From: Sphingomonas sp. PP-CE-3A-406
GTDB taxonomy: Bacteria > Pseudomonadota > Alphaproteobacteria > Sphingomonadales > Sphingomonadaceae
Direction: 5' to 3'
DNA: 64,000 nucleotides
Assembly: GCF_003688625.1 (NCBI RefSeq)
Contig: NZ_RCWY01000003.1
Location: 1,053,684-1,117,683 of the forward strand
Below, one piece after another: positions 9,009-17,854 of this stretch. A program made the position numbers and the translations under genes. The notes beneath the pieces are model-generated. The model saw only the letters and a program-made list of their open reading frames with translations, searched no databases and was not told the DNA's origin. The first letter of the stretch is position 1. Each line of letters begins with the position of its first letter.

Positions 9009-10784
9009 TCAATCAGCCCAGGCGGCGTCTTCGACGTGTAATTCAGCCGACGGCCGCGAGGACCAGTCGTCGATCTTCGCGCGGCCCGCCAGCCAGAGTT
9101 TGCGGTGGGGGGCGGCCCCTAGCAGCGCCTGGCCTAGCGCGCTTTCGGCCGAGCGGAACGCCATCGCCTTGATGCTGCGGCCGTCGTCGCCGGCGACGAT
9201 CGTGCGGACGTGGCCGTTGCCGACGACGTCCGCCTTGATCACGCGGACCGGGCCCATCGCGACGCGGGGGGCTGGCCAGCCCATGCCGTAGGGACCGCCG
9301 GCTTCCATCGATTCGACGAGGCCGGGGTTGACGCCGCCCGCTGCCAGCACTGCGTCGAGCAGCAGGGCTCGGTCGCCGTTCGAGCGTTCGACGGCGGTCG
9401 CAAGGCGTTCTTCGAGGAAGTCGGTGAAGGCGGGGATCGCGGCTTCGCTGATCGTCAGGCCGGCGGCCATCGCGTGGCCTCCGCCCGCCACCAGCAGGCC
9501 GTGTTCGCGGGCGGCCATCACCGCGGCGCCAAGGTCGACGCCGGGGATCGAGCGGCCGGAACCCTTGCCAATGCCGTTCTCGTCGATCGCGATGACGATC
9601 GCGGGGCGGCCGAGCTTTTCTTTCAGGCGACCGGCGACGATGCCGATCACGCCGGGGTGCCAGCCATGCCCTGCGACCACGGCGACCGCGCGGTCGCGGC
9701 TGGAGAGAAGGTCGGCGGCCTCCTGCACGGCGGTCTCGATCGCGCGGCGTTCTTCGTTGAGGCGGTCGAGTTCGGTGGCGATCTGGCGGGCTTCGTCGGG
9801 GTCCTGCGTGGTGAGCAGGCGCACGCCGAGGTCTGCGCGGCCGACGCGGCCGCCGGCGTTGATGCGCGGGCCCAGCGCAAAGCCGAGGTCGGTGCAGGTC
9901 GGGTTGCGCGTTAGGCGTGACGCCTCGATCAGCGCGGCGACGCCGATGTTCTTGCGCGCGCCCATGACCTTGAGGCCCTGCGATACGAACGCGCGGTTGA
10001 GGCCGCGAAGCTGCGCGACGTCGGCGACGGTGCCGAGCGCGACGATGTCGAGCAGGTCGATCAGTTTCGGCTCGGCGCGGTCCTTGAAGAAGCCGCGCGC
10101 GCGGAGCGTGCGGACGAGCGCGGCGGCGGCGAGGAAGCACATGCCGACCGCGGCGAGGTGGCCGTGCGCGGCGCCTTCGGTCTCGTCGAGGCGGTTGGGG
10201 TTAACCAGTGCGAGCGCGTGCGGGAGCGCGGTCGAGCATTTGTGGTGGTCGATGACGATCACGTCGACTGCCGCGTCGCGGGCGGCGTCGAGCGCGTCGA
10301 ACGCCTGCGCGCCGCAATCGACCGTGACGATCAGCGTGGCGCCTTCGCCGGCGAGGCGGACGAGCGCTTCGCCCGACGGGCCGTAGCCTTCGAGCAGGCG
10401 GTCGGGGATGTAGGGGCGGGCCTCGATGCCGAGGTCGCGTAGGACGAGCACCATCAGCGCGGCGGAGGTGGCGCCGTCGACGTCGTAATCGCCGAAGATC
10501 GCGACCTGTTCGCCGGCTTGCACGGCGTCGGCGAGGCGCTCGGCGGCGCGGTCCATGTCGCGGAAGATCGACGGGTCGGGCATGAATGCGCGGATCGACG
10601 GCGTGCGGTGCGCGTCGAGCGCGTCGCGGGGGCAGCCTCGGGCGAGGAGGAGCTGGGTGACGAGGTCGTCGCCCGAACCGCCCCCGAAACCGTCACCCCC
10701 GAAACCGTCCCGGCCGTCTGCCGCGAGTGCGCGCCAGCGCCAGGGTTGGCCGAGGATGGACGAGGTTACGCCGAGAACTGTCAT
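9009..10784 (-). CDS. recJ: Single-stranded-DNA-specific exonuclease RecJ
   Basis: A 591-residue DHH-family 5'-3' exonuclease acting on single-stranded DNA in recombination and mismatch repair. Motifs visible are FGDYDVDGATS (Asp99, Asp101, Asp103), VTVDCG (Asp156) and DHH at 179-181, with a C-terminal DHHA1 domain containing GGGHAMAAG. An unusual Gly/Asp-rich run lies at residues 27-40, before the catalytic core. Length and motif order fit RecJ of alphaproteobacteria. It is transcribed alone, between tRNA-Glu and two palindromic elements. Confidence 0.96.
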   Translation of the reverse strand: MTVLGVTSSILGQPWRWRALAADGRDGFGGDGFGGGSGDDLVTQLLLARGCPRDALDAHRTPSIRAFMPDPSIFRDMDRAAERLADAVQAGEQVAIFGDYDVDGATSAALMVLVLRDLGIEARPYIPDRLLEGYGPSGEALVRLAGEGATLIVTVDCGAQAFDALDAARDAAVDVIVIDHHKCSTALPHALALVNPNRLDETEGAAHGHLAAVGMCFLAAAALVRTLRARGFFKDRAEPKLIDLLDIVALGTVADVAQLRGLNRAFVSQGLKVMGARKNIGVAALIEASRLTRNPTCTDLGFALGPRINAGGRVGRADLGVRLLTTQDPDEARQIATELDRLNEERRAIETAVQEAADLLSSRDRAVAVVAGHGWHPGVIGIVAGRLKEKLGRPAIVIAIDENGIGKGSGRSIPGVDLGAAVMAAREHGLLVAGGGHAMAAGLTISEAAIPAFTDFLEERLATAVERSNGDRALLLDAVLAAGGVNPGLVESMEAGGPYGMGWPAPRVAMGPVRVIKADVVGNGHVRTIVAGDDGRSIKAMAFRSAESALGQALLGAAPHRKLWLAGRAKIDDWSSRPSAELHVEDAAWAD

Positions 10785-10857
10785 GCCTTGGACGTAGTGG
10801 CTGTGGAGGGATTGTCGAGCGGCGAGGGGGCTGAACGCGCGCTCGCCGTCTACTAGG

Positions 10858-10940
10858 CCGTCATCCTGACGAAAGTCAGGACCTAGAGTAACGGCGCGAA
10901 CACGTGTGGCTCTGGATCCTGACTTTCGTCAGGATGACGG
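10858..10940. repeat. Palindromic repeat, family C (copy 1)
   Basis: A perfect 24-bp inverted pair: CCGTCATCCTGACGAAAGTC plus AGGA at the left, and its reverse complement at the right, separated by about 35 bases. Related copies lie at 15255-15340 and 57260-57342. It sits just upstream of recJ. Confidence 0.85.
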
Positions 10941-10970
10941 TGGCATGGCCTTGGATGTGTCCAACTCCCT

Positions 10971-11120
10971 CCGTTTGTGCTGAGTAGCGACCGAGTAGCT
11001 TCGTAGAAGCGTACCGAGGGCGCGTATCGAAGCATGGGTTCCGTGTGCCAACCTGTCCTTCGATACGCCGTCTCGATACGCTGCTGAGGCAGCTACTCGA
11101 CGGCTACTCAGGACGAACGG
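10971..11120. repeat. Intergenic repeat, family B (copy 1)
   Basis: A ~150-bp element that begins near CCGTTYGTGCTGAGTAG and ends with CTACTC(A/G)GGACGAACGG, giving inverted termini around an internal CGTATCGAAG / CTTCGATACG pair. Related copies lie at 19096-19247, 27140-27275 and 51990-52094. Confidence 0.85.
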
Positions 11121-11165
11121 AAGGGGGGACGCGATCGCGCACGAGACGCAACGGTCAGCGCCCCT

Positions 11166-11849
11166 TCACTTGATCCACGGCCGCTCGCGAAACCACTTCG
11201 TCACGATGTACTTCACGCCCTCCACCACCGGCATGCCCTCGTGCAGCGTCAGCCCGTTGGGCGTCCCGTCCGGGTTCATGTTGTTCCACGCGAGCAGCAT
11301 GCCGCGCTTCGGCGCGATCTTCACGCCGGCCTGCGGGAACCACGTCGCGCCGCCCTCGGGAACGTCGTTGAGGAACACCATCGCGGTCCAGGTGCGCTGG
11401 CCGCCTTGCTCCTGCATCTTGGCCCAATAGCTTTCGGACTCGTGGAAATAATCATGGTGCGCGCGGAATTGCTGGCCGGGGGCGTAGCGCTGGCCCTGCA
11501 TCGTCTCGCCGTGCAGCAGGTCGATGCCAAGCAACGTGGCGATCGCCTCGTCGGTCGGCTGCACGTCGGGCGACCAGCGATCCATGTCGCAGCTCTCGCT
11601 GGTCCGGAAACTGCTGTTCGGGCGATCGGAGAGCAAGGTCGACGGCCGCCGCTTGGAATCGATCACCGCGATCAGCCGCTTGCAGGTTGCGGGATCGAGG
11701 AACTTGTCCTGATAATAGAACTGCACGGTGTCCATCGCGATGCGCTGCACCGCGGGATTGGCGTCGAGGCGCGCGGCGACCTGCGATCCGAAGGCTTGGC
11801 GAAGTGCCGCGGCCGGATCGACCCTCTTGGCTTTTGAAAAGATACCCAC
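11166..11849 (-). CDS. 2OG-Fe(II) oxygenase, prolyl 4-hydroxylase-like
   Basis: A 227-residue protein with the double-stranded beta-helix Fe(II)/2-oxoglutarate site. His131-x-Asp133 lies in RAHHDYF, the distal His203 in TLHEGMPV, and Lys213 in GVKYIVTKW is the expected 2-oxoglutarate contact. The WTAMVFLNDVPEGGATWFP segment is characteristic of the P4Hc (prolyl 4-hydroxylase alpha-like) domain. No signal peptide is seen. The bacterial substrate is unknown; elongation factor or collagen-like prolines are precedents in other species. It is transcribed in the same direction as the RcnB-like gene but is separated from it by a terminator. Confidence 0.87.
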   Translation of the reverse strand: MGIFSKAKRVDPAAALRQAFGSQVAARLDANPAVQRIAMDTVQFYYQDKFLDPATCKRLIAVIDSKRRPSTLLSDRPNSSFRTSESCDMDRWSPDVQPTDEAIATLLGIDLLHGETMQGQRYAPGQQFRAHHDYFHESESYWAKMQEQGGQRTWTAMVFLNDVPEGGATWFPQAGVKIAPKRGMLLAWNNMNPDGTPNGLTLHEGMPVVEGVKYIVTKWFRERPWIK

Positions 11850-11884
11850 GCCGCAGGATTTGGCGAAGCGCCTTCAAAACGCAA

Positions 11885-11918
11885 GAGCCCCGCGGCGATC
11901 AAAATCACCGCGGGGCTC
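11885..11918 (-). terminator. Intrinsic terminator of the RcnB-like gene
   Basis: A 15-bp stem (GAGCCCCGCGGYGAT and its complement) with a 4-base loop, followed on the minus strand by TTGCGTTTT, 34 bases after the stop of the 11952-12905 gene. Confidence 0.7.
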
Positions 11919-11951
11919 TCCCCTGTTACTGCGTGACGGGCAGGCCGGAAC

Positions 11952-12905
11952 CTACCAGAAGATGTCGTACACCGTGTCGACCACGCGGCCGCTGTCGAGA
12001 TCGACCAGCAACGCGTCGTTGTAATAGCGCACCCAGCGATACGGGCCGTAGGCTTCGGGCAGGCGGTAGGTGTACGGGTCCTGGATCCAGTAATTCTGGT
12101 TGTAGAGGATCCGGTTCAGCGAGAAGCCGACGTTGAAGCGACGGTAGCCAGACCCCCAGCCGCTCGGTGCATAATAGCGCGGGAGGCGGTAGGCGCCGCG
12201 GTTCGACGCGCGGTAGTTGCTCCAGGCATAGCGGTTGTCGTTCCGCCAGCCACGGTTCCATGCGCCGCCCTGGTTGTAACGGCCCTGGTTGTAGCCGCCC
12301 CGGCCATAGCCCTGGACGTTGCCATAGGCGCGGTTGGGTTGGCGGTTTTGATAGCCGTCGCGACCGCCGTTGCGCCAGTCGCCCCGGTTGTCGCCCCGTC
12401 CGTCATTGCGTCCGTCGTTGCGCCAGTCGCCGCGTCCGTTGCGATCGAATTGGCCGCGATCCGCCTGCTGGGTGCCGCGGTCGAAGCCGGGGCGATCTTG
12501 CCCTCGGTTCCAGTCAGGGCGGTTCTGGCCAGCTTGCGCGTCGGGACGAGCCTGACCGTTCCAGCCCTGGCCGTTTCCGCGCTGGCCATTCCAATCGGGA
12601 CGTCCTTGACCGTCGGGGCGGTCGCCGCGGACTTGCGGCTGCGTGCCGAGATCGGCGCGCTGCGGGCGTTGGGCCTGGTCAGGCGTGGCGGGGCGGTCGG
12701 GACGCGGCTGCTGGAAAGCCTGGCCGTCCGGACGTGGGCCACGATCGCCGCGATCCGGACGCTGGCCACGATCCTGACGCGGGCCATCATTGCGGCGGTC
12801 ACCGCGGTCCTGATCGACCTGCTGGGCGGTGGCGGTCGTTGCCATCATGGTCGCCGGCACCAACGCGGAGGCCGCCATCAAGAGTTTGAGAAACTTGCCC
12901 GTCAT
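11952..12905 (-). CDS. RcnB-family secreted protein, Arg/Asp/Gly/Asn-rich
   Basis: A 317-residue periplasmic protein. The ATG at 12905 follows a GAGGA ribosome site at 8-base spacing and gives a clear signal peptide (MTGKFLKLLMAASALVPATM, ending TATAQQ). Residues ~30-210 are low-complexity, with many DRG, NDGR, GDWRN and GQ repeats. The C-terminal ~90 residues contain NYWIQDPYTYRLPEAYGPYRWVRYYNDALLVDLDSGRVVDTVYDIFW-like sequence, typical of the RcnB fold associated with nickel/cobalt homeostasis in enterobacteria. In sphingomonads the function is not established. The highly charged linker suggests an extended or disordered periplasmic segment. Confidence 0.82.
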   Translation of the reverse strand: MTGKFLKLLMAASALVPATMMATTATAQQVDQDRGDRRNDGPRQDRGQRPDRGDRGPRPDGQAFQQPRPDRPATPDQAQRPQRADLGTQPQVRGDRPDGQGRPDWNGQRGNGQGWNGQARPDAQAGQNRPDWNRGQDRPGFDRGTQQADRGQFDRNGRGDWRNDGRNDGRGDNRGDWRNGGRDGYQNRQPNRAYGNVQGYGRGGYNQGRYNQGGAWNRGWRNDNRYAWSNYRASNRGAYRLPRYYAPSGWGSGYRRFNVGFSLNRILYNQNYWIQDPYTYRLPEAYGPYRWVRYYNDALLVDLDSGRVVDTVYDIFW

Positions 12906-13047
12906 CGCCGTCGTCCTCGACTGCCGGCGCACGAGCCGGCTCCTATGATGGGTCGGGTCTAGGATTTCCGCTATGTGGAGAGGCTGAATGCGTTCGTCAG
13001 CGATCAGACAGGTTTAGGTCGGATACGTCGCTACGTCTTTGAAGCAT

Positions 13048-13149
13048 CCACCCCGGCGAAGGCGGGGGTCCAATTGGGGCGGCGAGTAACAAGGCGCGCG
13101 ACCAATTACCTTGGACGTTCCAATTGGGCCCCGGCCTTCGCCGGGGTGG
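13048..13149. repeat. Inverted REP pair, family A (copy 1)
   Basis: Two inverted CCCCGGCGAAGGC(C/G)GGGG-type palindromes, each followed inward by CCAATTGG, enclose a core containing AGTAAC. Other copies lie at 16479-16584, 27017-27122 and 57385-57489 and share the core, so the whole ~105-bp unit is the repeated element. Confidence 0.85.
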
Positions 13150-13227
13150 TGCAGCAGGGGTAGCGGCGGTTATGCTGGCGACGGTTGGGTGGGCGGCCTA
13201 ACCAACGCACACATCGCGCTCTTACTT

Positions 13228-13282
13228 GTTCTCCCGCGAAGGCGGGAGCCCAGACTGGACTCCCGCCTTCGCGGGAGAACAT
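13228..13282. repeat. Palindromic repeat, family D (copy 1)
   Basis: Inverted arms TGTTCTCCCGCGAAGGCGGG and complement around a short centre. Similar elements lie at 19314-19407, 40937-41017, 53329-53383 and 59056-59111. With the family A copy nearby it fills most of the 12906-13302 gap, where no gene is seen. Confidence 0.8.
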
Positions 13283-13302
13283 GCTTGGCATTGAAGCGCG
13301 CG

Positions 13303-13848
13303 CTACCGCGCCGGCGGCGGCACCAGTGCTGGCACCAGCCGCGCCGAGTCGGCCGGATCGATCCCCGGTCGCGGCCCGGCGGGGATCACCTCTTCCCCGC
13401 GCATCGCGCGCCCGGCGCGCTGGATCGCCTCGACCACGCGCGGATACACCCCGCACCGACACAGGTTGGTGATCTGCTCGCGGATCAGCGCTTCGCTCGG
13501 GTCTGCATTGCGTTTCAGCAACGCGGCCGCCGCCATGATCATCCCGGGAATGCAGAACCCGCATTGCGGCACCGACTCCGCGATAAACGCCAGCTGTACC
13601 GGGTGGTTACGCTCACGCGACAGCCCCTCGATCGTCGTGACGTACGCCCCCTCGATCGAGCCGATCGGCACGCGGCAACTCGGCATCGCGCGCCCATCGA
13701 TATCGACCGTGCACGCGCCGCACTGCCCGGTGCCGCAGCCATATTTCGTCCCCGTGAGGTTCGACGCATCGCGCAGCGCCCACAGCAGCGGCGTAGCATT
13801 GTCGAGCTTGTATTCGATCGGCTCGTTGTTGACGGTGAAGCGGCTCAT
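13303..13848 (-). CDS. Orphan (2Fe-2S)-binding subunit of a molybdenum hydroxylase (isoquinoline 1-oxidoreductase alpha-like)
   Basis: A 181-residue protein with all eight cluster cysteines of the small subunit of aldehyde/xanthine/isoquinoline oxidoreductases: Cys38, 43, 46 and 58 (plant ferredoxin-type cluster) and Cys96, 99, 130 and 132 (the CGFC and CRC pair). It would pass electrons from a molybdopterin large subunit. No large subunit or maturation gene is adjacent: downstream is the RcnB-like gene and upstream a divergent sugar permease. It therefore either works with a partner encoded elsewhere or is a relic. The Pro-rich C-terminal tail is unusual but not disruptive. Confidence 0.9.
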   Translation of the reverse strand: MSRFTVNNEPIEYKLDNATPLLWALRDASNLTGTKYGCGTGQCGACTVDIDGRAMPSCRVPIGSIEGAYVTTIEGLSRERNHPVQLAFIAESVPQCGFCIPGMIMAAAALLKRNADPSEALIREQITNLCRCGVYPRVVEAIQRAGRAMRGEEVIPAGPRPGIDPADSARLVPALVPPPAR

Positions 13849-13951
13849 GCCGTCGTCCTAGCCTGACGTGACGGATCGCACCACGCGGCATTGCCACGCG
13901 TCGCCACCCCGGCTTATGTCGCGCGGAAATACCGCGAGAGGGCGCAATACG

Positions 13952-15247
13952 ATGCACGTCGATACCAAATCCACCGCAGCAGCCGGAGGCGACGCCAGCC
14001 ACGGCTACGACGCGCCCGACCTGCGCGTGTTCGTGTTTGCGCTGTTCTTCATCTTTGGCGGCATCACCTCGCTGAACGACATCATCATCCCCAAGATGAA
14101 GGAGCTGTTTACGCTCGACCACGCGACCGCGATGCTGGTCCAGTCGGCGTTCTTCCTCGCCTATGCGCTGTTCTCGATCCCCGCCGCCGCGATCGTCCGC
14201 AAAGCCGGCTACATGCGGACTGCGTCGATCGGGCTCGTGACGATGACCGCAGGCTGCCTGTTGTTCATCCCCGCCGCAGGGCAGGCGAGCTTCGGCATGT
14301 TCCTGTTCGCGCTGTTCGTGCTCGGCGCAGGCATCACCGTGGTGCAGGTCGTCGCCAACCCGCTGATCTCGGCGCTCGGCCATCCCAAGTCCGCCTCGAG
14401 CCGGCTGACGTTCGCGCAGGCGTTCAACTCGCTCGGCACCACCATCTTCCCGTATGTCGGCTCCGCGCTGATCCTCGGCGGGCTGGCGACGGTCGACTCC
14501 TCGACGCTCACCGGCGCCGCGCTCGACGCGTACCGGACGGAGTCGTCGCGGACCGTCGTGCACACCTATATCGGCCTCGCGATCGCGCTGCTGATCGTCG
14601 CGGCGGTGGTGTGGACCCGTCGCAACCGGCTCAACGAGGAGCAGGACCAGACTGGCAGCATCTTCCACGCGTTCACGCTGCTGAAGCGCCCGCGCTTCGC
14701 GATGGGGACGGCGTGCATCTTCCTGTACGTCGGCGCCGAAGTCGCGGTCGGCTCGCTGATCGTGAACTATCTCATGCAGCCGAGCGTGATGGGCCTGAGC
14801 GACGTCGCGGCGGGCAAGCATGTGCCGTTCTACTGGGGCGGCGCGCTGGTCGGCCGGTTCATCGGCGCGTACGTGCTGAACAAGGTGTCGCCCGGCAAGG
14901 TGCTCGCGGGCGTCGCGACGGGCACGCTGGCGCTGATCCTGATCTCGGCGAACACCGAGGGCGCAGTGTCGGGCTGGGCGCTGCTGGCGATCGGCCTGAT
15001 GAACGCGGTGATGTTCCCGACGATCTTCAGCCTCGCGTCCGAAGGTCTCGGCAAGCGTGCGGCGGAAGGCTCGGGCGTGATCGCCACGGCGATCGTCGGC
15101 GGCGCGATCGTCCCGTATCTGACGGGCATGCTGGCGGACAAGTCGGGCAGCCTGCACTTCGCGCTGCTGCTCCCGGCGATCTGCTACGCGCTGATCCTGG
15201 CATACGGGCTTTACGCACGGAAGCCGGTGGCGGAGGTCGCGGCCTAA
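13952..15247 (+). CDS. FucP-type sugar MFS permease (FHS family)
   Basis: A 431-residue inner-membrane protein with 12 hydrophobic segments. The early FFIFGGITSLNDIIIPKMKELF, the FFLAYALFSIPAA segment and VVQVVANPLISALG are typical of the fucose/galactose/glucose-H+ symporter family. The ATG at 13952 is the first sensible start; the open frame begins 84 bases upstream without family similarity. The substrate is probably a monosaccharide, but it cannot be named because no catabolic genes are adjacent. Confidence 0.9.
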   Translation: MHVDTKSTAAAGGDASHGYDAPDLRVFVFALFFIFGGITSLNDIIIPKMKELFTLDHATAMLVQSAFFLAYALFSIPAAAIVRKAGYMRTASIGLVTMTAGCLLFIPAAGQASFGMFLFALFVLGAGITVVQVVANPLISALGHPKSASSRLTFAQAFNSLGTTIFPYVGSALILGGLATVDSSTLTGAALDAYRTESSRTVVHTYIGLAIALLIVAAVVWTRRNRLNEEQDQTGSIFHAFTLLKRPRFAMGTACIFLYVGAEVAVGSLIVNYLMQPSVMGLSDVAAGKHVPFYWGGALVGRFIGAYVLNKVSPGKVLAGVATGTLALILISANTEGAVSGWALLAIGLMNAVMFPTIFSLASEGLGKRAAEGSGVIATAIVGGAIVPYLTGMLADKSGSLHFALLLPAICYALILAYGLYARKPVAEVAA

Positions 15248-15254
15248 CCCCCAT

Positions 15255-15340
15255 CCGTCATCCTGGGCTCGACCCAGGATCCAGAGCCACGCATGTCTGC
15301 GCTAGTGGCTCTGGGTCCTGACTTTCGTCAGGATGACGGA
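15255..15340. repeat. Palindromic repeat, family C (copy 2)
   Basis: An inverted pair with ends CCGTCATCCTG and CAGGATGACGG. The left arm is a variant (CCTGGGCTCGACCCAGGAT); the right arm has the TCCTGACTTTCGTCAGGATG form of copy 1. It lies between the convergent permease and CoA-transferase genes and may act as a terminator. Confidence 0.8.
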
Positions 15341-16470
15341 CGTGGCAGCATCGGTGCCGCCCGCCCAGTCGCGAGATCGGCCTCGGAAAACCGGATTGGC
15401 GTACGCAGCCCCGGAACCAGAGACCCATCCGGCCGCGCGACTTCGATCGCCATCCCCCGGGCGATAACCTGCGGATCATCGAAAGCCTGCGCGACCGTAT
15501 TGATCGGCCCGGCAGGCACCCCGACCGCCTCCAGCCGCGCCAGCAACTCGAGCTTAGGCACCAGAGACGTCGCCGCCTCGATCCCCGCGAACAAGATGTC
15601 CGTGAACGCCAACCGCCCGGCATTGGTCGCGAACCGCGGATCGTCGCGCATCTCGGGCAAGCCCATCGCGTCGCAGAACCGCCTAAACTGGCCGTCATTG
15701 CCGACCGCGAGGATGAACCACCCATCGGCACACGGAAACACCGCATACGGACACACGTTCATATGCGCATTCCCGACCCGCGTCGGCGACACGCCGCTCG
15801 CGAACCAGTTCATCGCCTGGTTGGCGAGCACCCCCGTCATCGTATCGAGCAACGCCATGTCGATCTGCTGACCCTTGCCGGTCCGCTCGCGCATCGCCAG
15901 CGCCGCCTGGATCGCGATCACGGAATACAGCCCGGTCATGATGTCGGCGAACGCCACGCCGATCTTCTGCGGCGCGCCATCAGGCTCGCCGGTCAGGTCC
16001 ATGATCCCGCTCATGCCTTGGACGATGAAGTCGTAACCCGCGCGGGGGGCATAGGGGCCGTCCTGGCCGAACCCGGTGATCGAGCAATAGACGAGCCGCG
16101 GGTTGATCGCGGATAGCACCGCGTAGTCGAGGCCGTATTTGGTGAGACCGCCGACCTTAAAATTCTCGATCACGACGTCGGCGTCGGCGATCAGGTCGCG
16201 GACGATCGCCTGGCCATCAGGGGTCGTAAAGTCAGCAACGACCGACCGCTTCCCACGGTTGGCGGCATGAAAATACGCGGCGTCGCGCGTGCCGTCGGGG
16301 TTGTCGATGAACGGTGGGCCCCAGGTGCGGGTATCGTCGCCGGCGGGGCTCTCGATTTTCACGACGTCGGCGCCGAGATCGGCAAGAACCTGTCCCGCCC
16401 ACGGCCCCGCAAGGATCCGCGCGAGTTCGACCACCTTCAAGCCGGCGAGAGGGGAGGGTTTGCTTTCCAA
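15328..16470 (-). CDS. CaiB/BaiF CoA-transferase, probably succinyl-CoA:glutarate CoA-transferase
   Basis: A 380-residue class III CoA-transferase starting (TTG) with ESKPSPLAGLKVVELARILA. Family motifs include GPWAGQVLADLGADVVKIE, RGKRSVVADF, NFKVGGLTKYGLDY and QGMSGIMDLTGEPDGAPQKIGV. A longer open frame continues upstream only because a family A repeat is open in that frame; no ATG lies near the conserved N-terminus, so TTG at 16470 is preferred although its ribosome site is weak. Placement directly after glutaryl-CoA dehydrogenase suggests it activates glutarate to glutaryl-CoA in lysine/tryptophan breakdown. That assignment is inferred from context. Confidence 0.88.
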   Translation of the reverse strand: MESKPSPLAGLKVVELARILAGPWAGQVLADLGADVVKIESPAGDDTRTWGPPFIDNPDGTRDAAYFHAANRGKRSVVADFTTPDGQAIVRDLIADADVVIENFKVGGLTKYGLDYAVLSAINPRLVYCSITGFGQDGPYAPRAGYDFIVQGMSGIMDLTGEPDGAPQKIGVAFADIMTGLYSVIAIQAALAMRERTGKGQQIDMALLDTMTGVLANQAMNWFASGVSPTRVGNAHMNVCPYAVFPCADGWFILAVGNDGQFRRFCDAMGLPEMRDDPRFATNAGRLAFTDILFAGIEAATSLVPKLELLARLEAVGVPAGPINTVAQAFDDPQVIARGMAIEVARPDGSLVPGLRTPIRFSEADLATGRAAPMLPRPSS

Positions 16471-16478
16471 TTTACAGC

Positions 16479-16584
16479 ACCACCCCGGCGAAGGCCGGGG
16501 CCCAATTGGAAAGTCCGGAGTAACAACGCGCAGCGTCAGCCAATGCGCGTTCCCCAATTGGGCCCCGGCCTTCGCCGGGGTGGT
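16479..16584. repeat. Inverted REP pair, family A (copy 2)
   Basis: Inverted CCCCGGCGAAGGCCGGGG arms with CCAATTGG flanks and a core containing GGAGTAACAACGCGC. It lies between the dehydrogenase stop and the CoA-transferase start, 9 bases from the latter. Confidence 0.88.
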
Positions 16585-16602
16585 AGGACGTAGGGGTTGA
16601 AC

Positions 16603-17787
16603 TCAAAACGCAGCGATACCCGTGATCGCCCGCCCGAGGATCAGCGCGTGCACGTCATGCGCACCCTCGTACGTGTTGACCGTCTCCAGGTTCATCAGGT
16701 GGCGCATCACCTGATACTCCCCCGAGATGCCATTCCCGCCATGCATGTCGCGAGACATCCGCGCTATATCGAGCGCCTTGCCAACGTTGTTGCGCTTGAC
16801 GATCGAGACCATTTCCGGCGCGAACCGGCCCTCGTCCATCAACCGCCCGACGCGCAGCGAAGCCTGCAACCCGAGCGCGATCTCGGTCTCCATATCCGCC
16901 AGCTTCTTCTGGAACAGTTGCCGCCCGGCCAGCGGCGTCCCGAACTGGTTCCGGTCCAGCCCGTACTGCCGCGCCGCATGGAAACAGAACTCCGCCGCGC
17001 CCAACGCACCCCAGGAAATTCCGTAGCGCGCGCGATTGAGGCAGCCGAACGGCCCCTTCAACCCCTGCACGTCGGGCAGCAGCGCGTCGTCGCCGACCTC
17101 GACCTCGTCCATCATCACCATGCCCGTGATCGACGCGCGCAACGACAGCTTGCCCTCGATCTTCGGCGTCTCCAGCCCTTTCATCCCGCGCTCGAGGATA
17201 AAGCCGCGGATACCGCCACCATGCTCGTCGGACTTCGCCCAGATCACGAACACGTCGGCGATCGGCGAGTTCGAGATCCACGTCTTCGCGCCCGAAATGA
17301 CATAACCGTTCGCGGTCTTCTTCGCGCGCGTCGTCATCCCGCCGGGATCCGACCCCGCATCGGGCTCTGTCAGCCCGAAGCAGCCGATCCACTCGCCGGT
17401 TGCGAGCTTGGGCAGGTATTTGCGCTTCTGCTCTTCGGACCCGAACGCATTGATCGGGTACATCACGAGGCTCGACTGCACCGACATCATCGAGCGATAC
17501 CCCGAGTCGATCCGCTCCACCTCGCGCGCGACCAGCCCGTAGGCGACATAGGACGCACCGACGCCGCCATATTCCTCGGGGATCGTCGGCCCGAGCAACC
17601 CAAGCGCACCCATCTCGCGGAAAATCGCGGGATCGGTATGCTCGTGCTGGAACGCGTCGATGATCCGCGGCGCGAGCTTGTCGTCGGCATAGGCCTTCGC
17701 GCTGTCGCGGATCATCCGCTCGTCCTCGCTCAACTGATCGTCGAGCAGGAACGGATCCGCCCAGTCGAACTTGCCCATCCCGGCCAT
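16603..17787 (-). CDS. Glutaryl-CoA dehydrogenase (acyl-CoA dehydrogenase family)
   Basis: A 394-residue flavoenzyme that oxidatively decarboxylates glutaryl-CoA to crotonyl-CoA. Features include FDWADPFLLDDQLSEDERM at the N-terminus, GYRSMMSVQSSLVMYPI with the Arg/Ser that contact the glutaryl carboxylate, CFGLTEPDAGSDPGGM, and the catalytic base Glu374 in NTYEGAHDVHALILGR. These match GCDH better than short- or medium-chain dehydrogenases. It precedes a class III CoA-transferase on the same strand, which supports a glutarate/lysine degradation unit feeding crotonyl-CoA into beta-oxidation. Confidence 0.93.
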   Translation of the reverse strand: MAGMGKFDWADPFLLDDQLSEDERMIRDSAKAYADDKLAPRIIDAFQHEHTDPAIFREMGALGLLGPTIPEEYGGVGASYVAYGLVAREVERIDSGYRSMMSVQSSLVMYPINAFGSEEQKRKYLPKLATGEWIGCFGLTEPDAGSDPGGMTTRAKKTANGYVISGAKTWISNSPIADVFVIWAKSDEHGGGIRGFILERGMKGLETPKIEGKLSLRASITGMVMMDEVEVGDDALLPDVQGLKGPFGCLNRARYGISWGALGAAEFCFHAARQYGLDRNQFGTPLAGRQLFQKKLADMETEIALGLQASLRVGRLMDEGRFAPEMVSIVKRNNVGKALDIARMSRDMHGGNGISGEYQVMRHLMNLETVNTYEGAHDVHALILGRAITGIAAF

Positions 17788-17854
17788 ATGAATCTCCTTC
17801 GTTGACCGCCGACTTCGTGGTTCGGCCAGCGAATGTCCACCCCTGACGAGACGT

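Noticed and set aside
10858..11120. Repeat clusters considered as CRISPR
   Set aside because: Repeats are inverted, single and dispersed, without regular spacers or cas genes.
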